From positions 62,001 through 126,000 of the forward strand of contig CAVOHB010000001.1 of NCBI GenBank assembly GCA_963695705.1: 64,000 bases of DNA, written 5' to 3'. Of this stretch, positions 7,099 through 14,726 are shown one piece after another (positions within the stretch are counted from its first letter, which is position 1; each line of letters starts with the position of its first letter). The DNA comes from JBKPNJ01 sp963695705. GTDB lineage: Bacteria > Actinomycetota > Actinomycetes > Propionibacteriales > Nocardioidaceae. The translations under genes were made by a program, and so were the position numbers. Below the pieces are notes generated by a model, which saw nothing but the letters and a program-made list of their open reading frames with translations, had not been told where the DNA came from and did not search any database.

Positions 7099-8631
7099 CT
7101 AGTCCCGGCCGGCGGGGTCGACAAGAGCGGCGATCGTCACCCGGCCGGGCAGGGTGAACGTCTCCAACGGGGTCAGGGTGTTGGCGCTCTCCCCGCGTAC
7201 CGACTCGACCGAGCCGTCCATCCGGAATCGGTACCGGAACGGCTCGCCGAACGAGCCGTATCCGGGGCCGCTGGCCACCCTGAGCGTGTGGTCGTCGACG
7301 ACCTCCAGCTCCGTGACGTCTTCGGCCGGGTTGTCCGCGGTCGGGGAGACGAGGAACAGCCGCCGCCCGAGCAGGGCGATGTCGACGACCCCCCAGAGGT
7401 TGGCGAAGCGGCCGGTGAACCGGGCCAGGTCGTCCCGCTGCCGGGTGACCGCTTTGGTGCCGTGGGCCAGGTCGACGAGCCGGACGCCCGCCTGCGCGAG
7501 TCCCCGGGCGGGCCCGTCGATGGCGTTGGTGAGGACCGAGACCGCCAGCCTCCCCGCCGGGTCGGCAACGGAGGAGGTGATGTGTCCGGGAAACCCCCCG
7601 CCGTGTCCGATCAGGGTCCGCTCGCCCAACCTCATGACGGACAGGCCGAGCCCGTAGCGCTCGTCGTCTGACCCGACCGACCAGTACCCGTGCTGCATGA
7701 GGCGTTTCGAGTCGTCGGTGAGCAGCCGGTCGTCGCCGAGGAAGTGCGCCGAGAAGTACGTCACCAGGTCCGAGGCGGTGGCGAAGAAGCCGGTCGCCGG
7801 CGCCATCTGCCGCGTATCCACATGCTCGATCGGGACCCGCGCATCGGCGTAGGCGAGCGAGCTGTAACCGACTGCGTACTCCTGCAGCCGCGCGGGGTCG
7901 AGCTCCGGCCCCGTGTCCTGCAGCCCCAACCGGTCGATGACCTCGGTGCGCAGCTGCTCGGCGTACCCCCGTCCGGTCGCCGCCTCGATGACGAGCCCGA
8001 GCAGGGTGTAGCCCATGTTGGAGTACTTGAACCGGTCGTTGCGCGGCACCACCGCTGCGGTCTCCGCCAACAGGGTCTGCTCGATGGTGGCACGGTCGGG
8101 GAACTCCTGGTACAGCTGCCAGAAATCCCCGTCGAGACCGTCACGGAACAGGCCACCGGTGTGGTTGAGCAGCTCGCGAATCGTGATGTGCGCCAGCGGC
8201 GATCCCGCGTCCTTCAGGTACGGAGCCCAGTCACCCACGGCGTCGTCAAGGCGCAGCACACCGGACTCGACGAGCTGCAGCAGCGCGGTGCCGGTGAACG
8301 TCTTGGAGTGTGACGCGATCCGGAACAGGTGACGGGTCGTCAGCTCGATCCCGCGCTCGACATCGGCGTGCCCGTACGCGGTCGACAGCACGACCCGGTC
8401 TCCGGCGAAGACCGCCGCCTGGACGCCGGGCACCCGGAGGTAGTGCCGTCGGAAGGCGAGCCATTCGTGGTAGTAGGCCATCGCCTCACTGACCGCGACG
8501 TCGTTCAGTTCGACAGCTGTGCCGGGCATGGTGTCCGTGTCCATTGGCATCTGTAGTGGCATCTGTAGTGGCATCTGTGGGCCCTTCGGTCGGCTGGTTC
8601 CGCCCACGAGTATCCGCAGCGGACGGTTCAT
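7099..8631 (-). CDS. Beta-lactamase-family serine hydrolase
   Basis: A 510-residue penicillin-binding-protein-fold hydrolase (class C beta-lactamase/esterase/D-aminopeptidase group). The active site is readable: nucleophile SxxK at about residues 107-110 (ASHSKTF), the YxN motif in KYSNMGY and the third motif GHGGGFPG. A C-terminal beta-rich extension of about 130 residues follows, as in Pab87-like peptidases. No signal peptide is visible, so it may be cytoplasmic. The start at 8631 is set by ATGA overlap with the upstream prenyltransferase; this gives an odd N-terminus with three MPLQ-type repeats. Later starts (Met 31 or 35) are possible. The substrate is unknown. Confidence 0.88.
   Translation of the reverse strand: MNRPLRILVGGTSRPKGPQMPLQMPLQMPMDTDTMPGTAVELNDVAVSEAMAYYHEWLAFRRHYLRVPGVQAAVFAGDRVVLSTAYGHADVERGIELTTRHLFRIASHSKTFTGTALLQLVESGVLRLDDAVGDWAPYLKDAGSPLAHITIRELLNHTGGLFRDGLDGDFWQLYQEFPDRATIEQTLLAETAAVVPRNDRFKYSNMGYTLLGLVIEAATGRGYAEQLRTEVIDRLGLQDTGPELDPARLQEYAVGYSSLAYADARVPIEHVDTRQMAPATGFFATASDLVTYFSAHFLGDDRLLTDDSKRLMQHGYWSVGSDDERYGLGLSVMRLGERTLIGHGGGFPGHITSSVADPAGRLAVSVLTNAIDGPARGLAQAGVRLVDLAHGTKAVTRQRDDLARFTGRFANLWGVVDIALLGRRLFLVSPTADNPAEDVTELEVVDDHTLRVASGPGYGSFGEPFRYRFRMDGSVESVRGESANTLTPLETFTLPGRVTIAALVDPAGRD
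8546..8580 (-). repeat. Three tandem 12-bp repeats in the serine hydrolase N-terminus
   Basis: The unit GGCATCTGTAGT (plus strand) occurs at 8546-8557 and 8558-8569, with a near copy from 8570. On the minus strand it encodes Met-Pro-Leu-Gln units at about residues 20-30, upstream of the conserved hydrolase fold. It looks like a small expansion. Confidence 0.7.
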
Positions 8632-9497
8632 CCCGCCAGGGTGTCCCCGGAGACCACCAGCAGCGCGATGTCCGCGACGGCCACGACCGCGGTTGCCGCG
8701 AGGGCCAGCCGTCGACGGCCGGTGACGGCGGCAGCGGCGCCGACTCCCGCCGCTCCCGCGGCGAGGCCGAGGACCGGGCCGCCCGTACCGAGGCGACCAG
8801 CCGGACCGGCGACGACGAGCGCCGAGGCCGCCACCAGGACCAGCGGTGCGAGGACCCCCGACCACGTTCGGCCCAACCGGTGCGGGAACCCTCGCACGCC
8901 GGTGGACCGGTCGTCGTCGAGGTCAGGCAGTACGTTGAGCAGGTGGGCACCGACGCCGAGCAGCGCTCCGGCCGCGACGGCCCAGGCGGGCGGCCACGGA
9001 TGCCCCGGCAGGGCGAGCACGACGACCGCGGGCAGCAGACCGAAGGCCAGCGCGTACGGCGCCCAGGACCATGCGGTGCTCTTGAGGCCGGCGTTGTACG
9101 CCCACGCTGCCGCCACCGCCACCAGGTGCGCCAGGCCGGCGGCCAGGCCGAGCAGCAGCGACAGGGGGACGGTGGCGGCGGCCGCCGTCAGCGCGGCCCA
9201 GCGAACGGTACGAGCGGTGACCGAACCGGAGACGACCGGCTTGTCCTGCCTGCCGACGGCGCTGTCGCGCGCCGCATCGATCCAGTCGTTCGACCATCCC
9301 ACCGAGAGCTGACCGCTCAGGAACGCGACAGCCACCAGGATCGTGGTGGTTGCGCCGGCGTGGGCCGCTGCCGCCAGCAGCGTCGCGACGGCGGTGACAG
9401 CGAGCACCGGGCCGGGGTGACAGGCACCCGCGAGGCCGGCCACCACGGTTCGCGCCGAGCCCGGCGTCGCCGACGCGTCCGCACGTCGCCGCGTCAC
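8628..9497 (-). CDS. UbiA-family prenyltransferase
   Basis: A 289-residue polytopic membrane enzyme that attaches a prenyl chain to an aromatic or other acceptor. The two Asp-rich Mg-prenyl-diphosphate motifs are present: NDWIDAARD followed by QDKPVVSG, and DLDDDRSTGVRG in the second half. About eight hydrophobic segments are visible. GTG at 9497 leaves a divergent promoter gap before idi; an earlier ATG at 9578 would abut idi and looks less likely. Its stop overlaps the serine hydrolase start (ATGA). Nearby idi and a geranylgeranyl-reductase-like gene suggest a C20 or longer isoprenoid donor. The acceptor is unknown; this is probably not MenA. Confidence 0.85.
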   Translation of the reverse strand: MTRRRADASATPGSARTVVAGLAGACHPGPVLAVTAVATLLAAAAHAGATTTILVAVAFLSGQLSVGWSNDWIDAARDSAVGRQDKPVVSGSVTARTVRWAALTAAAATVPLSLLLGLAAGLAHLVAVAAAWAYNAGLKSTAWSWAPYALAFGLLPAVVVLALPGHPWPPAWAVAAGALLGVGAHLLNVLPDLDDDRSTGVRGFPHRLGRTWSGVLAPLVLVAASALVVAGPAGRLGTGGPVLGLAAGAAGVGAAAAVTGRRRLALAATAVVAVADIALLVVSGDTLAG

Positions 9498-9583
9498 CGG
9501 CTGATCGTAGACCCGGCTGCGGCACGCCCGGGACAGGTCGTCGGGGTCGGATCGCTGTCTCCTGGTCGGCGTGTGCAACCAGC

Positions 9584-10141
9584 GTGAGCGCCCCGGAAGA
9601 GGTGGAGCTGGTGGTGCTGGTCGACGACCGGGGTCGCCCGACCGGAACGATGCCGAAGAGTGAGGTGCACGGCACGGACACGCCGCTGCACCTGGCGTTC
9701 TCGGTCTACGTCTTCCACGCCGACGGCAGGTTCCTGGTCACTCGGCGGGCGGTCTCCAAGCGCACCTGGCCCGGTGTGTGGACCAACACGTGCTGCGGCC
9801 ATCCACAACCGGGAGAGGCCCCGGCCGTCGCGGCCCGTCGCAGGCTGTGGCAGGAGCTGTCGTTGGTCCCACTGACACTGGACCTCGTGCTCGGTGATTT
9901 CTCGTACCGCGCGGTCTCCCCCGAGGGGTTGGTGGAGAACGAGGTGTGCCCGGTGTTCGTCGCGACCGTCGACGCCGATCCCGATCCGGACCTCACCGAG
10001 GTCGTGCAGTGGGGATGGGTCGCCTGGGAGAGCTTCCGCGAGCTGACCCGGAGCTCACCGTGGGCGGTGAGCCCCTGGTCGGTCCTCCAGGTCGAGGCGC
10101 TCCCTGCCGGGCGGCTGACGGCGACAGCCGGCCACCGATGA
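9584..10141 (+). CDS. idi: Isopentenyl-diphosphate delta-isomerase (type I)
   Basis: A 185-residue Nudix-fold enzyme interconverting isopentenyl and dimethylallyl diphosphate in the cytoplasm, supplying the starter unit for prenyl chains. Type I hallmarks are visible: the TNTCCGHP motif with the active-site Cys near residue 67, the downstream RRRLWQEL Nudix-like helix, and the ENEVCPVF segment with the catalytic Glu. The GTG start at 9584 has only a weak ribosome site. Its stop overlaps the next gene's ATG (ATGA), so it is translated with the reductase-like flavoprotein and placed divergently from a UbiA gene. Confidence 0.94.
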   Translation: MSAPEEVELVVLVDDRGRPTGTMPKSEVHGTDTPLHLAFSVYVFHADGRFLVTRRAVSKRTWPGVWTNTCCGHPQPGEAPAVAARRRLWQELSLVPLTLDLVLGDFSYRAVSPEGLVENEVCPVFVATVDADPDPDLTEVVQWGWVAWESFRELTRSSPWAVSPWSVLQVEALPAGRLTATAGHR

Positions 10142-11304
10142 CCGAGCGCTGGGACGTGGTTGTCGTCGGCGCCGGTCCCGCCGGGTCGGCGGCCGCACTG
10201 GGGGCGCTGGACGCCGACCCCGATCTGCGGGTGCTGATCCTCGACCGGTCCGATTTCCCGCGGGACAAGGCCTGCGGGGACGGCGTCGCCCCCCACGTCC
10301 TCGACGTCCTGGCCGACGTCGGCGTGCACGGCCTGCTCGACGACCGCGTGCCGGTGCGGCGGCTGCGGCTGGAGCACGCCGGCACCGCCGTGTCACGCGA
10401 CATGGCGCGACCGGCTTTCGTGGTGCCCCGCACGGTGCTCGACGGCCGGCTGCTCGAGTCGGCGCTGGCAGCGGGTGCGTCGTTCCGTCGTCACCGGGTT
10501 CGGTCGGTACGCGAGGAGTCCGGGTGCGCTGTGCTCGACGACACCATCCGGGCCACCACGGTGGTCGGCGCGGACGGCGCCCATTCCTCGCTCGGCCCGG
10601 CACTGCGGGCCGCGCCGAGGTCGCGCAGTGCCCTGGCCATGCGTGGCTACGCTCCGGTCCTGCCGGCCCACCGCGGTCAGCAGGTGATCGTGTTCGGGTC
10701 GAGCCGGCAACCTTCGTACGCCTGGTCGTTCGACATCGGCGACGGTCGCGCCAATGTCGGCTACGGCGAACTGCTCCGGCCGGGGCGACCCGCTCCGACC
10801 CGCGCGCTGCTGCTCCGTCAGCTCGACGACCTGCTGCCCGGCTGCGGTGACCACGGCAGAGACTGGCGCGGCCACCATCTGCCGCTGTCGTCGTGGTCGT
10901 GGAACCAGCCCGACGGACGGATCCTGCTGGTCGGCGACGCCGCCGGGCTGATCAACCCGATGACCGGCGAGGGGATCTACTACGCGGTGGCGACGGGTGT
11001 CCTGGCCGGCCGCTCCGCCGTGAGCTCGCTACGAGCCGACCACGGTCGTAGCGCCGGTGCCCGTCACCGCCGCGCGGTCCGCTCGTTGCTGGGGCGCCAT
11101 CTCAAACACACGACCGTCGCCGCCAGGCTCGTCCGCGTGCCGGCCGTGGTGCACGCCGGCGTTCGCGCCGCCGCTCGCGACCAAACCGTCTTCGACGACC
11201 TCGTCGAGGTCGGTCTGGGTCGCGGCAGGATCACGGCGACGGTCATCCGGGGCCTTGGTACCGAGCTCGTCTCTGGTGCTCAGTGGCGGAACTGCGGGTC
11301 GTAA
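10138..11304 (+). CDS. Geranylgeranyl reductase family FAD-dependent oxidoreductase
   Basis: A 388-residue flavoprotein. The N-terminal Rossmann motif GAGPAGSAA (about residues 11-19) binds FAD, and CGDGVAP (about 47) fits the geranylgeranyl-reductase group. The second FAD motif VGDAAGLINPMTGEGI lies near residue 266. Family members saturate double bonds of geranylgeranyl chains, such as menaquinone side chains, chlorophyll phytol or lipid chains. Translational coupling to idi and the divergent UbiA gene support an isoprenoid role. The actual substrate (menaquinone, carotenoid or other) cannot be decided. Confidence 0.88.
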   Translation: MTERWDVVVVGAGPAGSAAALGALDADPDLRVLILDRSDFPRDKACGDGVAPHVLDVLADVGVHGLLDDRVPVRRLRLEHAGTAVSRDMARPAFVVPRTVLDGRLLESALAAGASFRRHRVRSVREESGCAVLDDTIRATTVVGADGAHSSLGPALRAAPRSRSALAMRGYAPVLPAHRGQQVIVFGSSRQPSYAWSFDIGDGRANVGYGELLRPGRPAPTRALLLRQLDDLLPGCGDHGRDWRGHHLPLSSWSWNQPDGRILLVGDAAGLINPMTGEGIYYAVATGVLAGRSAVSSLRADHGRSAGARHRRAVRSLLGRHLKHTTVAARLVRVPAVVHAGVRAAARDQTVFDDLVEVGLGRGRITATVIRGLGTELVSGAQWRNCGS

Positions 11305-11319
11305 CGGTCTAATCACCGT

Positions 11320-13998
11320 ATGGATGGTCTCCCGTCGGGGACGGTGTCGTTGTTGTTCTCCGACATCGAAGGGTCGACGTTGCTGCTGGGCCGGCTGGGC
11401 CCGGCCTACGCGCAGGCGCTGGACGGTCAGCGACGACTGCTCCGGGCGGCATGGGCGTCACACGGTGGCCAGGAGTTGGGCACCGAGGGAGACAGCTTCT
11501 TCGTGGTCTTCGAGACCGCGGTGGACGCGGTCCGGGCTGCGGCTCAGGGACAGCGGGCTCTCGACTCTTTCGATTGGCCGGCCGGGGAGCGGGTCCGGGT
11601 TCGGATGGGCATCCACACCGGCTCTCCCCAACCGCACGACGGCGGCTACATCGGGATGGACGTGCATCGGGCCGCGCGCATCGCCGGATCCGCCCACGGC
11701 GGCCAGGTGGTGATCTCCGCGGCCACCGCGACACTGGTGTCGTCCCGGCTACCGGAGCAAGTCAGGTTGGTCGACCTGGGCAGCCATCACCTCAAGGACA
11801 TCGCGGTAGCCGAGCACCTGTTCCAGGTCGCCATCGACGACCTGCAGATCGACTTCCCGCCGCTGAAGACCCTTGGTGCGGCGTCCAGCCTGCCGCGTCC
11901 GGCGACACCGTTGATCGGCCGCGACAGTGAGTTGGCCGAGTTGACGGCCCTGCTTGGGCTGCCTCACGTCCGACTGGTCACCTTGACCGGCCCGGGTGGA
12001 TCGGGGAAGACACGGCTGGCAGTCGGGTTGGCGCACCGGCTGGCCACATCGTTCCCGGACGGTGCGTACTTCGTGTCCTTGGCCGCGGTCACCACACCGG
12101 AGGTGATGTGGACATCAATCGCCGAGGTGCTCGACGTACCTGCGGAGGGACGGATCCCACCGGGGTTCTTCAGTCACGTCGAGCACCGGTCAGCCCTGTT
12201 CGTGCTCGACAATCTCGAACAGCTACCCTCCGCAGACCAGGTGGTCTCACAGCTGCTGGCCGCAGCGCCTCAAGTGGTCGTCATCGCCACCAGCCGCCGT
12301 CCCCTTCACCTCACCGGTGAGCACGAGCACCCCGTGCCGACTCTGGAGCTGCCGGACGAGGCCAACCTCGCGGATGCGCAACGATCCGGTGCGGTGCAGC
12401 TGTTCGTCCAGCACGCCCGGATGGTCCGACCCAGCTTCAGCCTCACCGACACCAACACCACCGACGTCGTGGAGATCTGCAAATCGTTGGATGGGCTGCC
12501 GTTGGCTATCGAACTGGCTGCCGCCCGCTCCAAACTGCTCAGCCCGGCTGCGCTGGTCGCTCGGCTCGACAAGGCCCTCGAACTCAGAGACGATCGCGCG
12601 GACCGGCCCACCCGCCAACAGACCCTGCGCGACACCATCGCGTGGTCCTACGACATGCTCACCTCTACCCAGCAGAGATTCTTCCGCTTCATGGGCGTAT
12701 TCGCCGGCGGCGCAGATCTCGACGCCATCGCCGCCGTCACCACCGACAGCGGCGAGGAAAGCGACCCGCTGGACCTGGTCGCCGACCTCGTCGACGCCAG
12801 CCTGGTCACCATCACCGAGGGGCCAGACGGAGACCCACGCATCGGCATGCTGGAAACCATCCGCGCGTTCGCACAGGGTCAGCTCCAACGGGCGGGCGAA
12901 CTCCGCATCGCACGCCGCCGTCACGCCGAGCACTACCTTCCGCTGGCGCACGAGCTGAGCATCCGGGTGATGAGCGGCGCCAGCCTGCGACTGGAGTCGC
13001 GCCGACGCTTCGAGCTCGAGCTCGACAACTTTCGCGAGTCCCTCGCCTGGTCGCTGCCATCCGAGGACGCGGCCAACCCGCCACACGACGCTTCCAGGTT
13101 CGGGCTGCGTCTGTGCGCGGAGCTGGTGAGTCTGTGGCCCGATGGCGGGTACTACGCGGAAGGACGGCTCTGGTTGGAGCGAGCCATCAAGAGTGCCAGA
13201 GACGACGTCAGTCCCGAGCTCGGCAGATGCCTGACGGGCCTGGCAGACCTCGCCCGGATCCAGGGAGATATCAGCGTTGGTCGCGAGATCGCGGTGCAGA
13301 GCGTGGCGATGTGGCGCCGACTGGGAGACAAGGAGAGGTTGTCCTGGACGCTGACTCGGTTGGCGTACTGCGAAGAGTTCCTAGGTGACCTGCAGGCCGC
13401 GCGCCTCGCTTTCGAAGAGGCGGTGAGCCTGGCCCGTGAGATCGGCAACAAGCCGCGCCTGGCGGGCGCGCTTTCGAACCAGGCCAGGTTCGAGGTGGTT
13501 GAGCGGAACCTCGAGCGCGCACTGGAGCTGGAGCAGGCCGCGGTCGAAATCAACGTCGAACTCGGCGACGAGATGGATGCGTTGGGGGGCAGGCACAACA
13601 TGGCATGCACATTGCGGGAGATGGGTCGTCTCGAGGAGGCCCACCGGCAGATGCATGCACAGATTCCCGACTTCGTGCGACTGGCGCCACCGGAGCAGCT
13701 CATAGTGCTGGCGGAGGACTACGGGGCCGTGCTTGCGGAGGTGGGCGAACACGACCACGCCGTCCGCCTTCTAGGCGCCGCCGATGCGATGCGGGAACGC
13801 AACGGTGCTCCTCGGAGTCCGACTCAGGACGCGGAGATCGCTCGACCCTTCGCCGGAGCCAGGGAAGCGATGCCACCGCAGCGGTGGCGCCGGGAGTACG
13901 CCGCCGGACAGAACATGACCGTAGAGAAGGCGCTGACCGAAGCGTCCACGTGGGTCCAGACCGGTACCGGACCAGCGGCCGCGCCGCCGACCGGCTGA
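11320..13998 (+). CDS. Class III cyclase-like / NB-ARC-type ATPase / TPR signalling protein
   Basis: An 892-residue multidomain regulator. Residues 1-170 form a class III nucleotide-cyclase homology domain: FSDIEGST with metal Asp15, and EGDSFF with Asp58. The purine-specifying Lys of the KTxGD motif is Gly54, and the transition-state Asn is His116 (VHRAAR), while Arg120 remains, so cyclase activity is doubtful. An STAND/NB-ARC-like ATPase follows: Walker A GPGGSGKT near residue 225, VLDNLEQL as Walker B, and GLPLAIEL near 391. The C-terminal half is helical with TPR-like repeats (about 640-850). No DNA-binding domain is visible. It starts 15 nt after the reductase gene. Confidence 0.85.
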   Translation: MDGLPSGTVSLLFSDIEGSTLLLGRLGPAYAQALDGQRRLLRAAWASHGGQELGTEGDSFFVVFETAVDAVRAAAQGQRALDSFDWPAGERVRVRMGIHTGSPQPHDGGYIGMDVHRAARIAGSAHGGQVVISAATATLVSSRLPEQVRLVDLGSHHLKDIAVAEHLFQVAIDDLQIDFPPLKTLGAASSLPRPATPLIGRDSELAELTALLGLPHVRLVTLTGPGGSGKTRLAVGLAHRLATSFPDGAYFVSLAAVTTPEVMWTSIAEVLDVPAEGRIPPGFFSHVEHRSALFVLDNLEQLPSADQVVSQLLAAAPQVVVIATSRRPLHLTGEHEHPVPTLELPDEANLADAQRSGAVQLFVQHARMVRPSFSLTDTNTTDVVEICKSLDGLPLAIELAAARSKLLSPAALVARLDKALELRDDRADRPTRQQTLRDTIAWSYDMLTSTQQRFFRFMGVFAGGADLDAIAAVTTDSGEESDPLDLVADLVDASLVTITEGPDGDPRIGMLETIRAFAQGQLQRAGELRIARRRHAEHYLPLAHELSIRVMSGASLRLESRRRFELELDNFRESLAWSLPSEDAANPPHDASRFGLRLCAELVSLWPDGGYYAEGRLWLERAIKSARDDVSPELGRCLTGLADLARIQGDISVGREIAVQSVAMWRRLGDKERLSWTLTRLAYCEEFLGDLQAARLAFEEAVSLAREIGNKPRLAGALSNQARFEVVERNLERALELEQAAVEINVELGDEMDALGGRHNMACTLREMGRLEEAHRQMHAQIPDFVRLAPPEQLIVLAEDYGAVLAEVGEHDHAVRLLGAADAMRERNGAPRSPTQDAEIARPFAGAREAMPPQRWRREYAAGQNMTVEKALTEASTWVQTGTGPAAAPPTG

Positions 13999-14160
13999 TC
14001 GCTGAACCCGAGCCGCGTGCCCTGCGGGTGGGCCGACTCGGCGGTATGGTGACCGCGATTCCCAGCGACCGGAGCGAGTCGAAGCACCGGAATGACCGCA
14101 GATGCTCCGACCCTGCCATGCCACGCGAGAGAATCCCCCCGGCGAACGGAAAGAGCCAGC

Positions 14161-14646
14161 ATGAAGAAGCGAGCAGCAGTAGCACCGATCGGCGCGATGG
14201 TCCTGATCGGCTCAGCCCTGATGGCGGGGACTGCGGCCCAAGCCGCAACGGGCTACCACCCACCGCACGGTCACGCCAACCACGGGGTTGTCTCCGCCGA
14301 CGGTGACACCGCGACGGTGTCCGGTGTCATCCGGTGCTTCGGCAACGACGGGGTGCTCTGGGCCTCGCTCAAGCAAGGTGGCAAGGGCGACCTGACCGCC
14401 GAGGGATCGAGCGCCACGGCCCGGTCGTGGTACGACGTCCATATCCCGCTGACCTGCGACGGCAAGAGGCACCGCGTCACGGCTGTTCTCACCAGGCAGG
14501 TTCCGAACCCGGGCCACCCGGCCGAGTACAAGAACCTGCTCGACGGCCGGGCACACTTCCAGTGGTGCGTCACCGACACGCACGGCGACAACGTCTTCGG
14601 GTTCAGCAGCAACAGCGGCTGGCGCGTCGTCAACCAGACAGGCTGA
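14161..14646 (+). CDS. Small secreted protein, unknown function
   Basis: A 161-residue exported protein. The signal peptide is clear: KKR n-region, hydrophobic IGAMVLIGSALMAGTAA and an AQA-A cleavage site near residue 29. The mature part has a His-rich start (GYHPPHGHANHG), three cysteines (IRCF, LTCDG and QWCV) and a beta-strand-rich pattern with SGVIRC and RVTAVLTRQ, somewhat like Ig-like DUF6299 secreted proteins. That similarity is only by eye. ATG at 14161 follows an AAAGAG ribosome site. It is followed by a hairpin shared with guaA. Confidence 0.75.
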   Translation: MKKRAAVAPIGAMVLIGSALMAGTAAQAATGYHPPHGHANHGVVSADGDTATVSGVIRCFGNDGVLWASLKQGGKGDLTAEGSSATARSWYDVHIPLTCDGKRHRVTAVLTRQVPNPGHPAEYKNLLDGRAHFQWCVTDTHGDNVFGFSSNSGWRVVNQTG

Positions 14647-14658
14647 CGGTTCGGTGGG

Positions 14659-14688
14659 CAGCCCCGGCTCCACGTGGCGCCGGGGCTG
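14659..14688. terminator. Bidirectional hairpin between the secreted-protein gene and guaA
   Basis: A 10-bp perfect stem (CAGCCCCGGC with GCCGGGGCTG) and a 10-nt loop lie between convergent gene ends at 14646 (+) and 14727 (-). It could terminate both transcripts. Confidence 0.6.
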
Positions 14689-14726
14689 ACGGGTAGAGGC
14701 AGGAGCGCGCCGGCAGTCGGCGAGGC

